NCBI GenBank assembly: GCA_015680685.1
Contig: MNCI01000908.1
Location: 82,532 to 146,531 of the forward strand
Direction: 5' to 3'
Length of the DNA stretch: 64,000 bases
Source of the DNA: Gnetum montanum
Taxonomy: Eukaryota; Streptophyta; Gnetopsida; Gnetales; Gnetaceae
Numbering within the stretch: the first letter of the stretch is position 1; the number at the start of each line of letters is the position of its first letter. Below the pieces are notes generated by a model, which saw nothing but the letters and a program-made list of their open reading frames with translations, made no database searches and was not told the DNA's origin. This document shows positions 35,730 through 47,151 of this stretch, in pieces. The position numbers and the translations under genes are program-made.

Positions 35730-36653
35730 TGATGAGTGGCGAGGTACCCCTACACTTAACCATATGAAACAAGAATAGCATGCGCAATCTAGTCAAACTC
35801 CACAGACTAAGTGCCTACACGCCCCATGGAACACTTGGGGTTAATCATTCGTTGTCTTCCTAGACTTACTTGTAGTTGTCACAGTGTATGGCTAAGTAAG
35901 TCCGAGGTATATGATTTTTATAGTCTTTTATGTTTTATCTCCTATGCTATCGAGGTGAAGGGCTGAAGGAACTAAGTAACTCTAACTAATAACTAAGTCT
36001 AAATTACCTAGCATTAGCATCCATTCCCACTTACTGTATACACCCTGAACCGATGCAACCGCGGCTTCCAAACGCTAATCATTGCTGGGATCACCACGTG
36101 TAACGCATGTGCTCGAAGTGGTCATATTGAGGCACTTAACTAGGAGGAAAGGGTTGAGAGAATCTAATCTAGCCTAAGTACGATGAGCAACCGATTCCTT
36201 GACTAACCGTACACATCCTTGTGCACAACTACCACTGGGATTACCAAGCGTAGATCCTGAATATGCCACTGGATTACCAAGTAGTCATACTAGATGATCG
36301 TAATCAAGTCGTACTCATTCCATGTTCTAGGAGTTTAAGGGTGAGAGAGAAATAAATAAATAAAGCCCTATTCCATGCACTACAAGGTTTATCCAACAAG
36401 TTCGTCTTTATTGCTGTACACAACTTGTGTTCAGGTACAATGTTGCTTGAATAAAGATCCATTCACTTTAGGACTCCTACTACGGGCACATGGAAAAATA
36501 TTCTATCTCTGGAGTGATTAATCTGCCAGAGTTTTCCTACTTTTAGCCTAGGATGAGGAAACAAGGGAGAGTTGCCTCTTATTTATAGACTTGGCGATAG
36601 ACCGCGATATCGCGTATGCGATATCGCGGCCTATGCAATATCGCATCTCATCA
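35730..36653 (-). repeat. 5' LTR of element C
   Basis: 924 bp. The minus strand starts TGATGAGATGCGATATTGC with palindromes GCGATATCGC at 36601-36645. TATA TCTATAAATAAGAGG follows near 36577-36590. It ends CTCGCCACTCATCA. Confidence 0.95.
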
Positions 36654-36658
36654 AATAG

Positions 36659-37164
36659 CATTAACTTCCTTTATTGAGTGTTTTTATCACAACTCTTACT
36701 TCCATTTTTCATTAGAATTTTAAGTATCTTAGTACAACCAAGTTTTATGATAGCACATAAAAATGTCACCAAAGAGAATCCATAGGTTCCCTTGATGTCA
36801 CATCCTTGTCATTCCCTCTTAGTTCGTCACTCTTTGCTCTGGGCATAATGAGTACAAAGTTACTTTAAGTTTTAATGGTAACAAGAATATCATCGTACCC
36901 AGAGTAGAACCTCTTATTAATAGAATGGGTGAGTGGATGTTGTAGGCTCACTGTCTAATTAATTAGTTACTTGTAACTTGATAACATAGAATGACACCTC
37001 AATCGACTAGTGACATGAGTGTTTTATTCATAGATGAGATTACCCTCAAAAAGATAAAACAAAAAATTAAAAAATGAAGAATTATAAAACAAAAAATTGT
37101 AAGACCAAAGAAAAGGAAAAACATTTACTAATTCTGCTTGTTAGAATGGGGGGTATCCCCCACT
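36659..37164 (-). other. Element D 3' untranslated region, right of element C
   Basis: Homologous to element C 28880-29480: GGTTCCCTTGATGTCACA matches GTTCCCTTGAAGTCACAC, and the AAACAAAAAATTGTAA tract and a GGGGG motif near 37147 line up too. With 25921-26814 it forms one stretch into which element C inserted. It ends where the truncated LTR of G begins. Confidence 0.6.
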
Positions 37165-37923
37165 GTAACGGGTTTCTGATCTGGTTCTCAGCGTCTCTGC
37201 TCTTTGGTGCACTCTGAATTTTTTTTTTCAACCACCCTGGATCTCGTGAAAAATTAGGGTTTTATACAGGTTTCGACGGTAGACTCGGGTTGGGTGACAC
37301 GTGGCACATTGACTGGGTGCAAAAGCGTAAAATTTACAAGTGTACAGTATGTTACATTTGGCTGACGTATATGTTGGGCATATACGCTGTGTCTAGTGAG
37401 CGTAGACTGTGGGCATATGAATTTGGGCATAGATGTCGTGGACGTTGGCGTATACGTTGATGGATGTTGGGCGTATACGCTGATGGTCGTTGCTGGGCGT
37501 ATACGCTGATGTGCTGCTACCTCGTACCAATATTTTCTCCGTAGTGTTGTTTTCATGCCGTCTTTTGAGATTGCATGTTGAGCGTATACATCTGTTGTAC
37601 TTGCCGCGCGTACATGTGAGGCGTGTACGCTGGGCGTGCATGTTGAGCGTATACGTTGAGAATGTCGGGCGTATATGCTGGGGTGTATGCTGGACGTCTA
37701 CGCTGGGCGTAGACGCTGTGAACTTGAGCGTATATGCTGGGAATATACCTTTGGGCGTATACACTGGGCGTATACGCTGAGGCTGCATACTTAGTGAAAA
37801 TTTAAGCATTTTGGTCTTTGAAGTTGCCATGTGTGACACTCGATGTAGCTGCAGTCATCTGTGGGTCCCAGGGACCTGCTCGGAGCTGGACAAATACTAA
37901 GCTCGAAATTTTGTGGTGTTTCA
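37165..37923 (-). repeat. Truncated 3' LTR of element G
   Basis: Aligns with 52815-53604 of the 5' LTR. TATA on the minus strand (TGTATAAAACC) lies at 37258-37268, and the GCGTATACGC array at about 37370-37790. About 500 bp corresponding to 52321-52815 is missing at the left. Confidence 0.9.
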
Positions 37924-37940
37924 TTGGCCTCTCTTTATTG
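37924..37940 (-). promoter_or_regulatory. Polypurine tract of element G
   Basis: Minus strand CAATAAAGAGAGGCCAA directly precedes the LTR start TGAAACACC. A similar junction survives at 6979-6995. Confidence 0.7.
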
Positions 37941-38920
37941 AAATTTGGAGGAATCGACTCGAGAAGCGTTGACAAAGAAGTGCAAAACACCACAAGTAAC
38001 TTGATAGAGACTTTGTCCGTTTCCACTTGACTAGACGTCATCGCTCTATGTTCAGTAGTACATGGGATTGGGAAAGTGGGATTTGTAACTGGTAGGAGAG
38101 TGGGACTAGTAAATGCCCAAGGGATTGTGCTTGGTGAAAAAGGGGGTGCTATGGTATGTGTCATGCTGATCCTTGTCAATAGCCATTATTTAGCAGACTT
38201 GGAATCCAGACATGTGATATGCATCTTTTGGCGGAACAAGACTCTTAATTAATGTCCAAGAGATCTTGTTGGCAAGGCCAAAGCTACGTGATGATGTGTT
38301 GCATTCTTTGGAGGAACATGGCCCTTCTTTGGGGGAACCTGTTGGCGAAGAGCCAAAGCCATGCAACTGGATGTTTCCAGATTGTTTTTGACATGAGTAC
38401 TTGGTTTCAAGACAACTGCTTTCCCACCTAGGGCTTACATGGGAAGGGATAGTTTTTTTTTCAAACTTTTACTTTGATTTTGTACTCATGCTCAAGTGCT
38501 ATGTTGTGCGTTGCAACTGCTTTAAAGTATTACAGTGTGCAACAACATACACAAATTTTTGAATGCACTGGGTGTGGCAAAGGTGTGGCTGAGTAGAGTG
38601 TGTCGGTGAATAGATAGAGAATGTATCGGGAGATGGGGATGTACTAGCGAATGGTTTGATTTAGTCTTGCCATGTGTGCTGTGAACATTGTCTCATCTTG
38701 CTGCTTATGATGAAATGCATTCTTGTGCAAAACTTCCGAGTGTCATCCTGCAAACACAACTCCAAGGAGACAAGAAAACCATGAGTGAATAAGCAAGCTT
38801 AGACTTACAAATGGAACAAAGACATTGGAGGTGATTTTAGGAACTATATATAAATGGCAACAATGTTGGTAGGATTGTCTGATGGCAGGCGATGTAGTGA
38901 TTCTGATGACTGAATGTGGC
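37941..38920 (-). other. Element G region between spacer repeats and 3' LTR
   Basis: No coding homology on either strand. A near-repeat of GTTGGCAAGGCCAAAGC...GGAACATGGCC at about 38265-38360 is visible (CTTTTGGCGGAACAAG at 38225 and again near 38310). Otherwise nothing recognisable. Confidence 0.45.
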
Positions 38921-38924
38921 TGCA

Positions 38925-39330
38925 AATTGTGGAACTGGAGATGAACTTGCCAGTTTAGTCTTAGCGGACTATCATGGGTTAGTTTTATTTCATAACCCAT
39001 TGGACATTGCTCGTTTAGCGTCGTGGTAGAGGTTACGTTGCCAGTTTCTAGTCTTAGCGGACCATGAAAAGGCAAACCAGTTTATAGTCTTAGCAGACTC
39101 TGGCGCATGTGACTGTGGTAGTTTACTTGTCATGCTGGACGGATGCTAGTTTATCGTCATTGTAGACACTGTATGACATCAGTTTATTGTCATGTTGCCG
39201 GGACGAGCTGTGGTATTAGTTTTAAGTCGTAATCTAGGACCATTTTATGGTATCAGTTTACTGTCATGATTCCAGGACGAGCTATGGTATTAGTTTATAG
39301 TCGTGATCCCAGGACTCGCATGTACCTCAC
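38925..39330. repeat. Spacer dyad repeats, AGTTTA-GTC...GAC type (block 1)
   Basis: About ten units of AGTTTA(T/C)NGTC followed 6-12 bp later by GGAC or AGAC, for example near 38957, 39045, 39090, 39180, 39255 and 39295. In each unit GTC and GAC form an inverted pair. Related blocks flank the antisense cassette at 41652-41950 and 47305-47580. Confidence 0.7.
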
Positions 39331-39344
39331 TTTGTTCAGACATG

Positions 39345-39745
39345 GAATGGTTTCAAAAACGAGTGATTGGTTGGATTTGCAAACTCATTTCCTTCCATAT
39401 CAGCTAACTTAAATGCTCCATTGTCGAATGCTTTAGTGACCAAGTAAGACCCTTCTTAGTTGGCTGAGAATTTGTCCGGGTGTTCCCAAATGGCCTTAAG
39501 TACAAGGTCGCCTTCCTTGATGGGGTGCTTATGGATGTCATGCTGATGTTGCTACTGTTGTTGTTTTTGGTACCATTCGATCTGATCGAGCACGTGTATG
39601 CGTTCTTCTTCCACTGAGTCCAGGTCAATGATGGAGACCGCTAAGGAGACTTTCATATTCTGCTATGTTGTTGGTACAATGAAAATTGAAACGATAAGCA
39701 AAGGGTCGGATCTCCCTGGAGGGATAGGTGATGACAGCGGCTGCA
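39345..39745 (-). pseudogene. Integrase C-terminal remnant fused to truncated second RNase H
   Basis: On the minus strand, about 39590-39340 reads IEWYQKQ...KEGDLVLKAIWEHPDKFSA, then EGSYLVTKAFDNGAFKLADM, the C-terminal module of Tat integrases. Upstream, at 39770, the frame stops after the start of the second (archaeal-type) RNase H, VILNFDGASTS. The rest of that RNase H and the whole HHCC and DDE core of integrase are missing, so this copy cannot integrate by itself. Confidence 0.7.
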
Positions 39746-39753
39746 CTTCCCCC

Positions 39754-40353
39754 TCAAGAGGTGGATGCTCCATCAAAGTTTAGAATGACATTGTAGTCAT
39801 TGGGCACTATGTCTATTACGCTTATATTCTCATCTGGGAATTCTGGCTCTATTGTCGCCTGATCGTGCGTTGGTGACATGGCTATTCGACTTGCTATGGT
39901 TTGACCCTTAACTGATGTTTGCGCTATGTAGTGCATGTCAAATTTAGATATCATGGCTTTCTAGCAGGCTATTCGACTCATTTCGTAAATATTTCCTGTG
40001 ATGGCCCTGAGCACATTATCTTTGCAAATTATGTTAACTTGGTTACGGAAGAGGTAATGTCGCCATTTTCTTAAAGAAAATACCAAAGCTAAACATGACC
40101 TCTCCACGTCGTTATACCTTTTCTCGTTGGCAACTAATGCATGGCTTAAATAATATATAGGGACTTCTGCTCCGTCATCTTGTTTCTGGCAAAACATAGA
40201 CGTGATTGACGAATTTGAAGTGGCAAGGTAGATATAAAATGGCTGATCGTTTTGAGGTGGATAAACTGTGGGTAGTTGGGCAAGTGCCGTTTTAATATTA
40301 TCGAATGCTTTTTGGCACTGTGGCGTCCATTCAAAATGGATGTTCTTGCGCAA
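39754..40353 (-). pseudogene. Element G RNase H and start of second RNase H
   Basis: 40353-39961 aligns with Ty3 RNase H (WTPQCQKAFDNIKTAL, then YYLSHALVANEKRYNDVERS and LRKWRHYLF), but the first catalytic Asp is not obvious (IYLATSNSSI where TDAS is usual). After one stop, 39954-39754 carries the linker and VILNFDGAST, the opening of an archaeal-type RNase H. Tandem RNase H domains are a Tat feature. Confidence 0.8.
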
Positions 40354-40497
40354 CAGGTGATTGAGAGGTTTTAATTTGTCTGTTAATTTTTCTACGAAGC
40401 GCCTGATAAATTGTAATATACCTTGTAGACCTCATAGTTCAGTAAGGTTGCCTGGTGGTTTCAGGTTTATTATGGCCTTAACTTTATCAAGCTCTAC

Positions 40498-41655
40498 TCA
40501 TATCCCTGCTTCTGAGGCTATAAATCCAAGCATTTTTCCTGTCTTGATGCTGAAGACACATTTTTTTGGGTTGAGTCTCAGTTCGTACTTTAAACAACAT
40601 TTTAATACTAAGTCGAGATCTTGCACATGTTGTTCTGTTGTTTTTGACTTAACCACAATGTCATCCACGTAATCATTGAGTGAGTGTAACATGTAACCGC
40701 TAAAGATAAATGTCATCGCTCTTTGATACATGGCCCCAGCGTTCTTGAGACCAAAGGGCATCATTGTATAACAAAAGGTTCCCCATGATGTCATAAAGGT
40801 TGTTCGAAGCTGATGCTCCAGGTTGATGCGTATTTGATTGTATCCCGAGAAGCCATCCATGAAAGATAGTAAGGCATGTCCGGTAGTCAAATCAACAAGT
40901 TGATCAATGCTCGGTAGGGGAAAATCATCTTTTATGGTTGCAATATTTAAATCCTGGAAGTCAATGCATAGGTGAATGCTTCCGTTCTTCTTTGGGACAA
41001 TGACCATGTTGGAAACCCACTTGGCGTAATCAACAGCTTGGATGAAACTAGCCTGATAAAGCTTGGTGATCTCATTATGAACTGCTAATGCCACTTCGGG
41101 TTTAACCTTTCATGCCTTTTGTTTTACGGGTCTCAATTTCGGATCAAGGATAATGTTATGCTGGATGATTCGAGGGTCTAACCCAGGCATGTCTGTGTAA
41201 GACCAGGTGAACACTTTCATGTTTTCCCTAAGCATGCCCTCAATGTCTTTGGCTAATTGTGGTTGTAATAATGTGCTTAATTTTAATATTTTAGTTTCCC
41301 CATCGGGCATGGTTATTGGGGTTTTGTTCAACGGGTCTTTGGTGATATTTTCGACTTCTATGTCGAGGGACTTTGTCATACCTTTGTAGTTGTCTATCGT
41401 TTAATGTGTTGAGGCTATGACTGCGTTGTCCATTGATGAACTTAAGTGGATGAGGTTTATGTTGATGTCCCTTGCAATTTTGCCATATGGTCCATTGATA
41501 ATTAATGGTTCGGTTAAGCGTTGGTAATCCATCAGGCTTGCTCTTGCCAATAAACAGAGAGCGGAATGAGCTAATGGGTAACGTTCTATGTTCTTTGGTA
41601 ATTTTAAATTATGTGTACATGCATGATGGTGGATTATCGTCACACCGGGATACAT
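40498..41655 (-). pseudogene. Element G reverse transcriptase
   Basis: 41094-40498 is a 198-codon open frame with VSNMVIVPKKNGSIHLCIDF, DDFPLPSIDQLVD, FMDGFSGYNQI, TSWGTFCYTMMPFGLKNAGA and an intact active site DYVDDIVVKS. The upstream linker (41655-41110) includes the segment DIEGMLRENMKVFTWSY shared with the plus-strand fragment at 61000-61080. Stops at 41400, 41107 and downstream separate the pieces. RT copies element RNA into DNA. Confidence 0.9.
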
Positions 41656-41950
41656 GGTAGTTTAAGGTCATACCGGGCCATAGGTGGCAGTTTAACGCCT
41701 TACCAGGCCAAATGTAATTCGTATGTGGCAGTTTAAGGCCGTACCAGGCCGTAACGGTAGTTTAAGGCCATACTGGGCCGTAACGATAGTTTAGGGCCGT
41801 ACCGGGCCGTAGGGGGTTGGTATATGGCAGTTTAAGGCCGTACCGGGCCGTAGGGGGTTGGTATATGGCAGTTTAAGGCCGTACCGGGCCGTAGGGGGTT
41901 GGTATATGGCAGTTTAAGGCCGTACCGGGCCGTAACGGCAATTTACACTG
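41652..41950. repeat. Spacer dyad repeats upstream of the antisense promoter (block 2)
   Basis: Eight units of GGCAGTTTAAGGCCGTACCG followed by GGCC. The last three form a near-perfect 41-bp tandem array starting at 41821, 41862 and 41903. GGCC arms on both sides of each unit form an inverted pair. The block ends about 190 bp before the antisense TATA box. Confidence 0.85.
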
Positions 41951-42137
41951 TAATGTTTGGCGTAAACGCGTGAAATGGGGTTCGCAGGGGGAACTGGGAC
42001 GTAGTAATTTTGTTTATATTTTAAATACATATATATATTTTTTATATTTTTTGAGCAATTTTTAGTCGAAAATAAGTAAAGAAAGGTGAAAAAGGCAAAA
42101 AGTGACAAAACAGGAGGCGGCGGCGTCAGCGGAGCGC

Positions 42138-42147
42138 TATAAAAAGG
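42138..42147 (+). promoter_or_regulatory. TATA box of the antisense gene
   Basis: TATAAAAAGG preceded by GC-rich sequence (GGCGGCGTCAGCGGAGCGC) and followed by a purine run. Transcription would start about 30 bp downstream. It reads on the plus strand, opposite to element G, and lies about 250 bp before the presumed start codon. Confidence 0.7.
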
Positions 42148-42521
42148 GGGGGGGAAGCTTCATTTATTACATTGCATTTTGAGTGTAAGCGACTGAGCGA
42201 GTGTAAGCGTAAACTGCGAAACCTAGCGTAAGCATAAACCCAAACCCTAGCGTAGACGCCAATCGATTGAACCCTAGCATAGAGGCTGACAACTAAACCC
42301 CAGCGTAGATGCCGAGCGTAGAAGGTCGAGCGTAGGCGTATAGAGTTTCAACCCTCAGCGTAAGCTGTCAATCCCAACGTGGAAGCCGAGATGGGCAAAG
42401 GCAAGGAAGTGGAAGGCTAGGGGAGGAAGGGTCTTGACTTGACCTTCGCAAAGGAGACCAAAGCCATGCTATAGTGCCTGCCCTAGCCGAGGATTCTGTC
42501 ATGGCCTGGATCATCACACAG

Positions 42522-43412
42522 GTAGGCTTTGATCCTATCTCTGTTAGTTATTTCTGCTTGTGCGTGTTTCGTAGCATAGACAGTCTCATAGAGGGTTTCG
42601 ACGTATACGCCGATCGTAAAATTTAGCGTAGAGACTTCGGCGTATACGCCGAGTGTAAGTTCACAGCGTAAAGTCAGGTTAGTGTAGACTGTCATAGCGT
42701 AATCTGTTTTATCAGCTCACAGCATAAACACTTTTTCTTACTCGAGGCATGGATGATTGTATCAGCGTATACACTGAAGGCTGTACGGTGTAATGAGTTT
42801 TCTATGCGCAAAGTTTACTGTTTTATCAGCGTAAGTTTCTATTTCATCAGCGTAGACGATCTATGCTGTGACGGCGTAAACCTTCAGCGTATACGCTGAG
42901 CGTACACAGTTATCTTTTTAAGTATGATACAGTGTAGACTTGTTTTTCATGTTTCCGGAGTTTCTGTTTCATCAGCGTAGACGATCTATGCTGTGACGGC
43001 GTAAACCTTCAGCGTATACGCTGAGCGTACACAGTTATCTTTTTAAGTATGATACAGTGTAGACTTGTTTTTCATGTTTCCGGTGTAAACTGTTTGTTCA
43101 GTGTCCAGCGTAGACCATTTACGCTAAAGGTTTCTACGACGTATACGCTGAGGGTTTTTTCAGCGTATACGCAGAGCATAAGAGGTTTGGGCGTCAGTGT
43201 AAATGGCTGGTTGTCAGCGTATATGCTAGGTTAGATAATGTATACGCTGAGCGTAAATAGTGCTTGACAGCGTGTACGCTGGGTTAGGCAGCGTATATGC
43301 TGAGCATAGACAGTTAGGAATTTTTCTAAGTGTTGGTCTACGATGTGAACTTTTGCTTTTTGGGTCGTTTTGATGCATGGCTAATTTATTGTGGCATCTT
43401 GATTGCTTGTAG
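42522..43412 (+). other. Intron 1 of the antisense gene with GCGTATACGC units
   Basis: 891-bp intron, donor CAG/GTAGGC and acceptor TTGTAG/GG. Joining CACAG to GGACAG keeps the frame. The intron is filled with GCGTATACGCTGAG-like units, the same palindrome that crowds the G LTRs, and contains the 125-bp tandem duplication. The possible in-frame Met near 43330 lies inside it. Confidence 0.6.
42835..43083 (+). repeat. Perfect 125-bp tandem duplication
   Basis: 42835-42959 and 42960-43083 are essentially identical; the first unit has TTTCTATTTC and the second TTTCTGTTTC. Each unit contains CAGCGTATACGCTGAGCGTA. It is recent, judged by the lack of differences. Confidence 0.95.
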
Positions 43413-46400
43413 GGACAGTAAGCCCTTTCTCCTTGTTGTTGAGCTTGTTGGGGTGCTAACTTGGTTTGGCCCCATTGAGGCTGATGAGCCTACCCCGGAC
43501 TTAACTGTGGACAACAATGGGGTCTGGTTCAGAGAGGATGCGTGTGAATTCTTAGCCTTCATGCTAGACAACTTCGAAGTGGCAATCTGGTCACAACTAA
43601 GTGAACTGGTGGCTCGTAGTGTGCTTGAGGCAATGCTGCCGGGAACTGCAAAGGGCATCATGGTCTTCATAGAAGACATTGACGAGGGGTCGTTTGTTAA
43701 CGAGGATGGTTCTACCCGCGGGCCCAGGTCTACACGCCCGTTAGCGCGCGTGTGGGCACGATTGCCATGAGGGTTGGACTATCTCAACAACACTCTATTC
43801 ATAGCTGCATGTGCACACACATTGTTCCAGAATCCCCCTGGCACCATGTACCGGGTGGATAGGTAGGACCGTTTAACTTTGTTGTTTCTCTTTGCCATTT
43901 GGCATTTGCTTCTATTCTAACCTCCATTCGTTTGTAGGCCTAAAGTTAACTCGGACGGGACATGTGTTGAGGATGAAGGGCTAGCTCTTGCTTGCACTGC
44001 TCTAGAGGCATTTATGGCAGGTCCCACCCTTCGCGGAACCATATTGGATCAAACAAAGGATGCGATCATTCATTTTCATAGACAGTTCTCTAGAGCATTC
44101 GTGATGTGCAAAGCTCGTGGGTGGCTGCATGAAGACTGGTCAGACAATGGGCCAGTCTTCCCTCGTGACTCCGGTAGCACATCTAACTTCACAATGGGAG
44201 GTAATTGCCAATGTCTTTTGGATGTGCTAACATATTTGTTCAACTGTCGGGTGTTATGCTGATGTGATAGTTTTGGAATGTATTTGCAGTTGATGTACCT
44301 CCTGGTGGGGATCCGGTTATGACGGGCCGAACTGAGACAACCCTGTCAATGAAGTTCGAGGAGGTGACTAAAGCTCAAAAATGGTTGCGTAACCATGCCC
44401 CGCCATCTATTGTTCGTTGTTTAGACAATGTCGGCCTAATAGAGCTTTTCACGACCCCGAGTCCTGATGTATCTATAGCAGAAATGATCGGGATCGTGGA
44501 TTCTTTCAATGAGTCTGTCTCCTACTATAGCACCCGAATTAAGGGTGTTAAGGTAGTTTTCCATCTGTCACCAGAATTCTTTTCGAACTTATCGAACTTA
44601 TTTGGGGTACCGGCAGATGGCATAAGTGTAGTGTTAGATAGAGCTCAAAAAGAGCTCTAAACGGTGCATGAATTGGAAGACTGGTTGGGTCTGGCCAAGG
44701 GTGCCAAGGGATTCCCGATGTAGGGGAAAGAAAAGGTTGAGGAGGTAAATGAGTTGTATCCCCTGTTTAGGGTGCGCGGGTATTCCCCAAAACCCTTTCC
44801 TAGGTATGGAGTCTTGGGGTTGAGGCTGTACGCATCATGCGAACTATCCTGGAAATTGGAATGCGCTATAACTGGCCTGAATTTTTATTGTTGGGCATGC
44901 ACAAGGAGATAGTGTGATTGCGCTCGAATGTTGTGGTGTAATCCACTTCACCTTTGCCTTCTTTGTTAGTTACCTTCATCGCTTCACCAAGTTTCTGATA
45001 GTCCTCGCAGATAACAAGTTTGTTCTACGGGATCGGGATCAACTATCCCGTCCGTGGATCAATCACTTATACGAAACAGCTAAGTCCCAAGATGCTCCTA
45101 AGGACATTGATGAGTCCATGTCTATTACGACTGGGGGATTGTAAGGTACCTCGATTCATACTCGCAATAGTCTGGGATTAGAGCCAGATGATATGCCCCT
45201 CACTGCAAGAAGAGCTGAGTGGGTTATTAAAGACCCCGTTGGCCAGGCCAAATCGAAGTTGAAAAGACACGAACGCCCAACTGAGGAGGTCTCGAATGTG
45301 AGCAAGCCACGAGTAAAGCGCATACGATTTAAGATGCCTGGTAAGTAGACTTGACCTGCCTATTATTTTACCATTTTTGTTTCGCTCATAATTTTTTCTT
45401 CAATTGCTTACATGTCACTAATACCTTTGGCTTGATTTGAGAAGTGAGGAAGCAGGCTTTAGAAACGATTACTGAGGAGGAGGAGACCAACATGGAGCAA
45501 AATAATGAGGAGGAAAATGTGGAGAAGGATTAGGGAGGAGGAACAGAGGAGTTGAAGGAGAACACCACAGAGATTGAACCGTTGGATGACCAAGGTGGTA
45601 TCGATCAGGTGTTCAGTAGCTTTCTTAAGGGGAAGCTGGATTTGGGAGACCCCCCAAAAGGTGACAAGGAGCACGGTATGTTTTCTTTTATTTTTATTTT
45701 TATTTTTTATTTTTTTACATTGCTTTGTATTTTATTTCTATGGTATTTTATTTTCGTATTTTCATTTCTTTCAGATGAAGGCAGCGAAACCAGGATGGTG
45801 CGTTTAGACGTACCCATGAAGACGGTTCCTCCTGAGAGGACCGTAGAGGTTAGTTTGTCCTACACGTGTGAGCCATTTACTTGGACAGAAATGGCAAGTA
45901 AGAGGGATTTTGTGGTTGGAATCGCTAAAGAAGTTGTCAAGCGAAATTAGGAGGTCCACCCTAAAATAGGTACAACTTTTTTAAATCGTTTGCCATTTTA
46001 AAGTTTCACACCTTGTTTATGTTGTCTTAACATTTGTTCTTATCGTGTGCATAGATGCCAAATTGAGGTGGGATCCCTCTGAGAGCATCAGCATAGGGAG
46101 TTTACCCTCACTATCCCTAGAGGTAGAGCAGGTGCCAAGACCTATTTATGATGAGGTGGCAGAAGGTCTTGTGCACAACGCTAAGTCATTGTGGACCTAT
46201 AGACGTTCCGTCGAATAGTTGTGGCTGCAGATCCAAGCAAAGGAAAGGAAAATCTCCGAGTTGTCAGTTGAACATGACGATCTTAAGGTTTGGTACGAGT
46301 TCGCCGCTGCTAAACTAAGCGGTGATCGCTCTTGGCGGACATCCGAGGTTACGTATACCAGATATTGGAATCTACTAAATCGTCATGCATCACTGACTTG

Positions 46401-47151
46401 GAGAATGGCAGAGCGTAAAGCCCAAATTGATCTCCTGAACCTCAAATGTTAAGATTGGAAAGCCTTTGCTTCCAAGGTTCGCAAGTGGGGTCAGGATGAG
46501 AAGAATCACAAACATCACTACAAGAAGTCGTTAAAAGAAGTGTCCATTGAGAAGCGACAACTAGAAATGTTTGTGGAGGATTTGGGTTTGCGCTTTGCCT
46601 TTGACACCTTTGCCCAAAACACAACTATCGAGATGGAGTCGCCTACCAGGGTGATCACAACTGCTTCTGGGGAAGTGTCTGTGGGTGAATTCCCTCTGAA
46701 ATGTCCTACCTGGTCGGCAGTCGACAAGGGGAAGACCTTAGTAGACGTCAACTTAGGCCTTGATGGGACGGATTGGGCCAGTGCCTCAGAGGAGGAGATC
46801 CTTTGTCGGCTAGAATTTGGCTTAGGGGGATCTCCTATGGTAATTGTTTTGTCATTATGAAACTGATTTGCTAAATAACGCTTGAAATTTTAGCGCTCTC
46901 TTGTTCTTATATTGGTTGTCTCATTTTGTATTTTCAGGATGAAGATGGTGACGATGTCCAAGAAGCTGGCCCCAGTGGAGTAGGGGCCCCTGAAGCCGGT
47001 GGATCAAAAGGGGACGATCCTCCCATCCCAGATGCTTAGTTTTTAGTTTTGCCTTTGGAACTATGCTGACTCAAATCGATATGGGAATTGTAAATTGAAC
47101 ACTTTAAGATGGATGGAAACAGTTAACACTTATAATTGTATAGCAGTGCAT

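Larger units (their letters stand above)
26820..36653 (-). mobile_element. Element C: structurally complete Athila-type Ty3/Gypsy element
   Basis: LTRs of 942 bp (26820-27761) and 924 bp (35730-36653), TGATGAG/CTCATCA termini and target duplication AATAG (26815-26819 and 36654-36658). On the minus strand the order is 5' LTR, primer site, gag, protease, RT, RNase H, integrase, untranslated region, polypurine tract, 3' LTR. This is the Ty3/Gypsy order without an env-like ORF. FMDD-type RT and the Asp-tRNA-like primer site point to the Athila lineage. All genes carry several stops. The two LTRs are visibly diverged, mostly by transitions, so the insertion is not recent. Confidence 0.95.
42391..47039 (+). 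pseudogene. Antisense spliced gene with NIF/FCP1-like HAD phosphatase domain
   Basis: Eight exons can be joined in frame: 42391-42521, 43413-43862, 43938-44200, 44290-45340, 45442-45675, 45775-45969, 46055-46839 and 46938-47039. All seven introns are GT-AG. Exon 2 starts KPFLLVVELVGVL, then FREDACEFLAFMLDNFEVAI followed by WSQL. With NNTLFIAACAHTLFQNPPGT near its end, this follows the order of plant NIF/FCP1-like phosphatases. The usual DLxG is ELVG and the usual DDSP is AACA, so catalysis is unlikely. Exons 4-7 encode unknown, acidic and coiled-coil parts ending in CPTWSAVDKGKT...EEEILCRLE. About ten stops, nearly all TAG/TAA/TGA explicable by C-to-T, and a shift near 44830 disable this copy. 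Start ATG 42391 is the first after the TATA. Confidence 0.65.

Noticed and set aside
37254-37839. Overlapping minus-strand ORFs rich in Tyr-Ala-Pro repeats across the G LTRs (also 51588-53520)
   Set aside because: They arise from GCGTATACGC units read in frame and occur on both strands; no independent evidence of coding.
41821-41937. The 41-bp repeats as a CRISPR-like array
   Set aside because: Units are contiguous without unique spacers, lie in plant retroelement sequence, and grade into diverged units.
43330-43412. ATG at 43330 as the start of the antisense protein
   Set aside because: It lies within a region ending in a good 3' splice site (TTGTAG at 43412), and joining to the upstream exon 42391-42521 preserves the frame.
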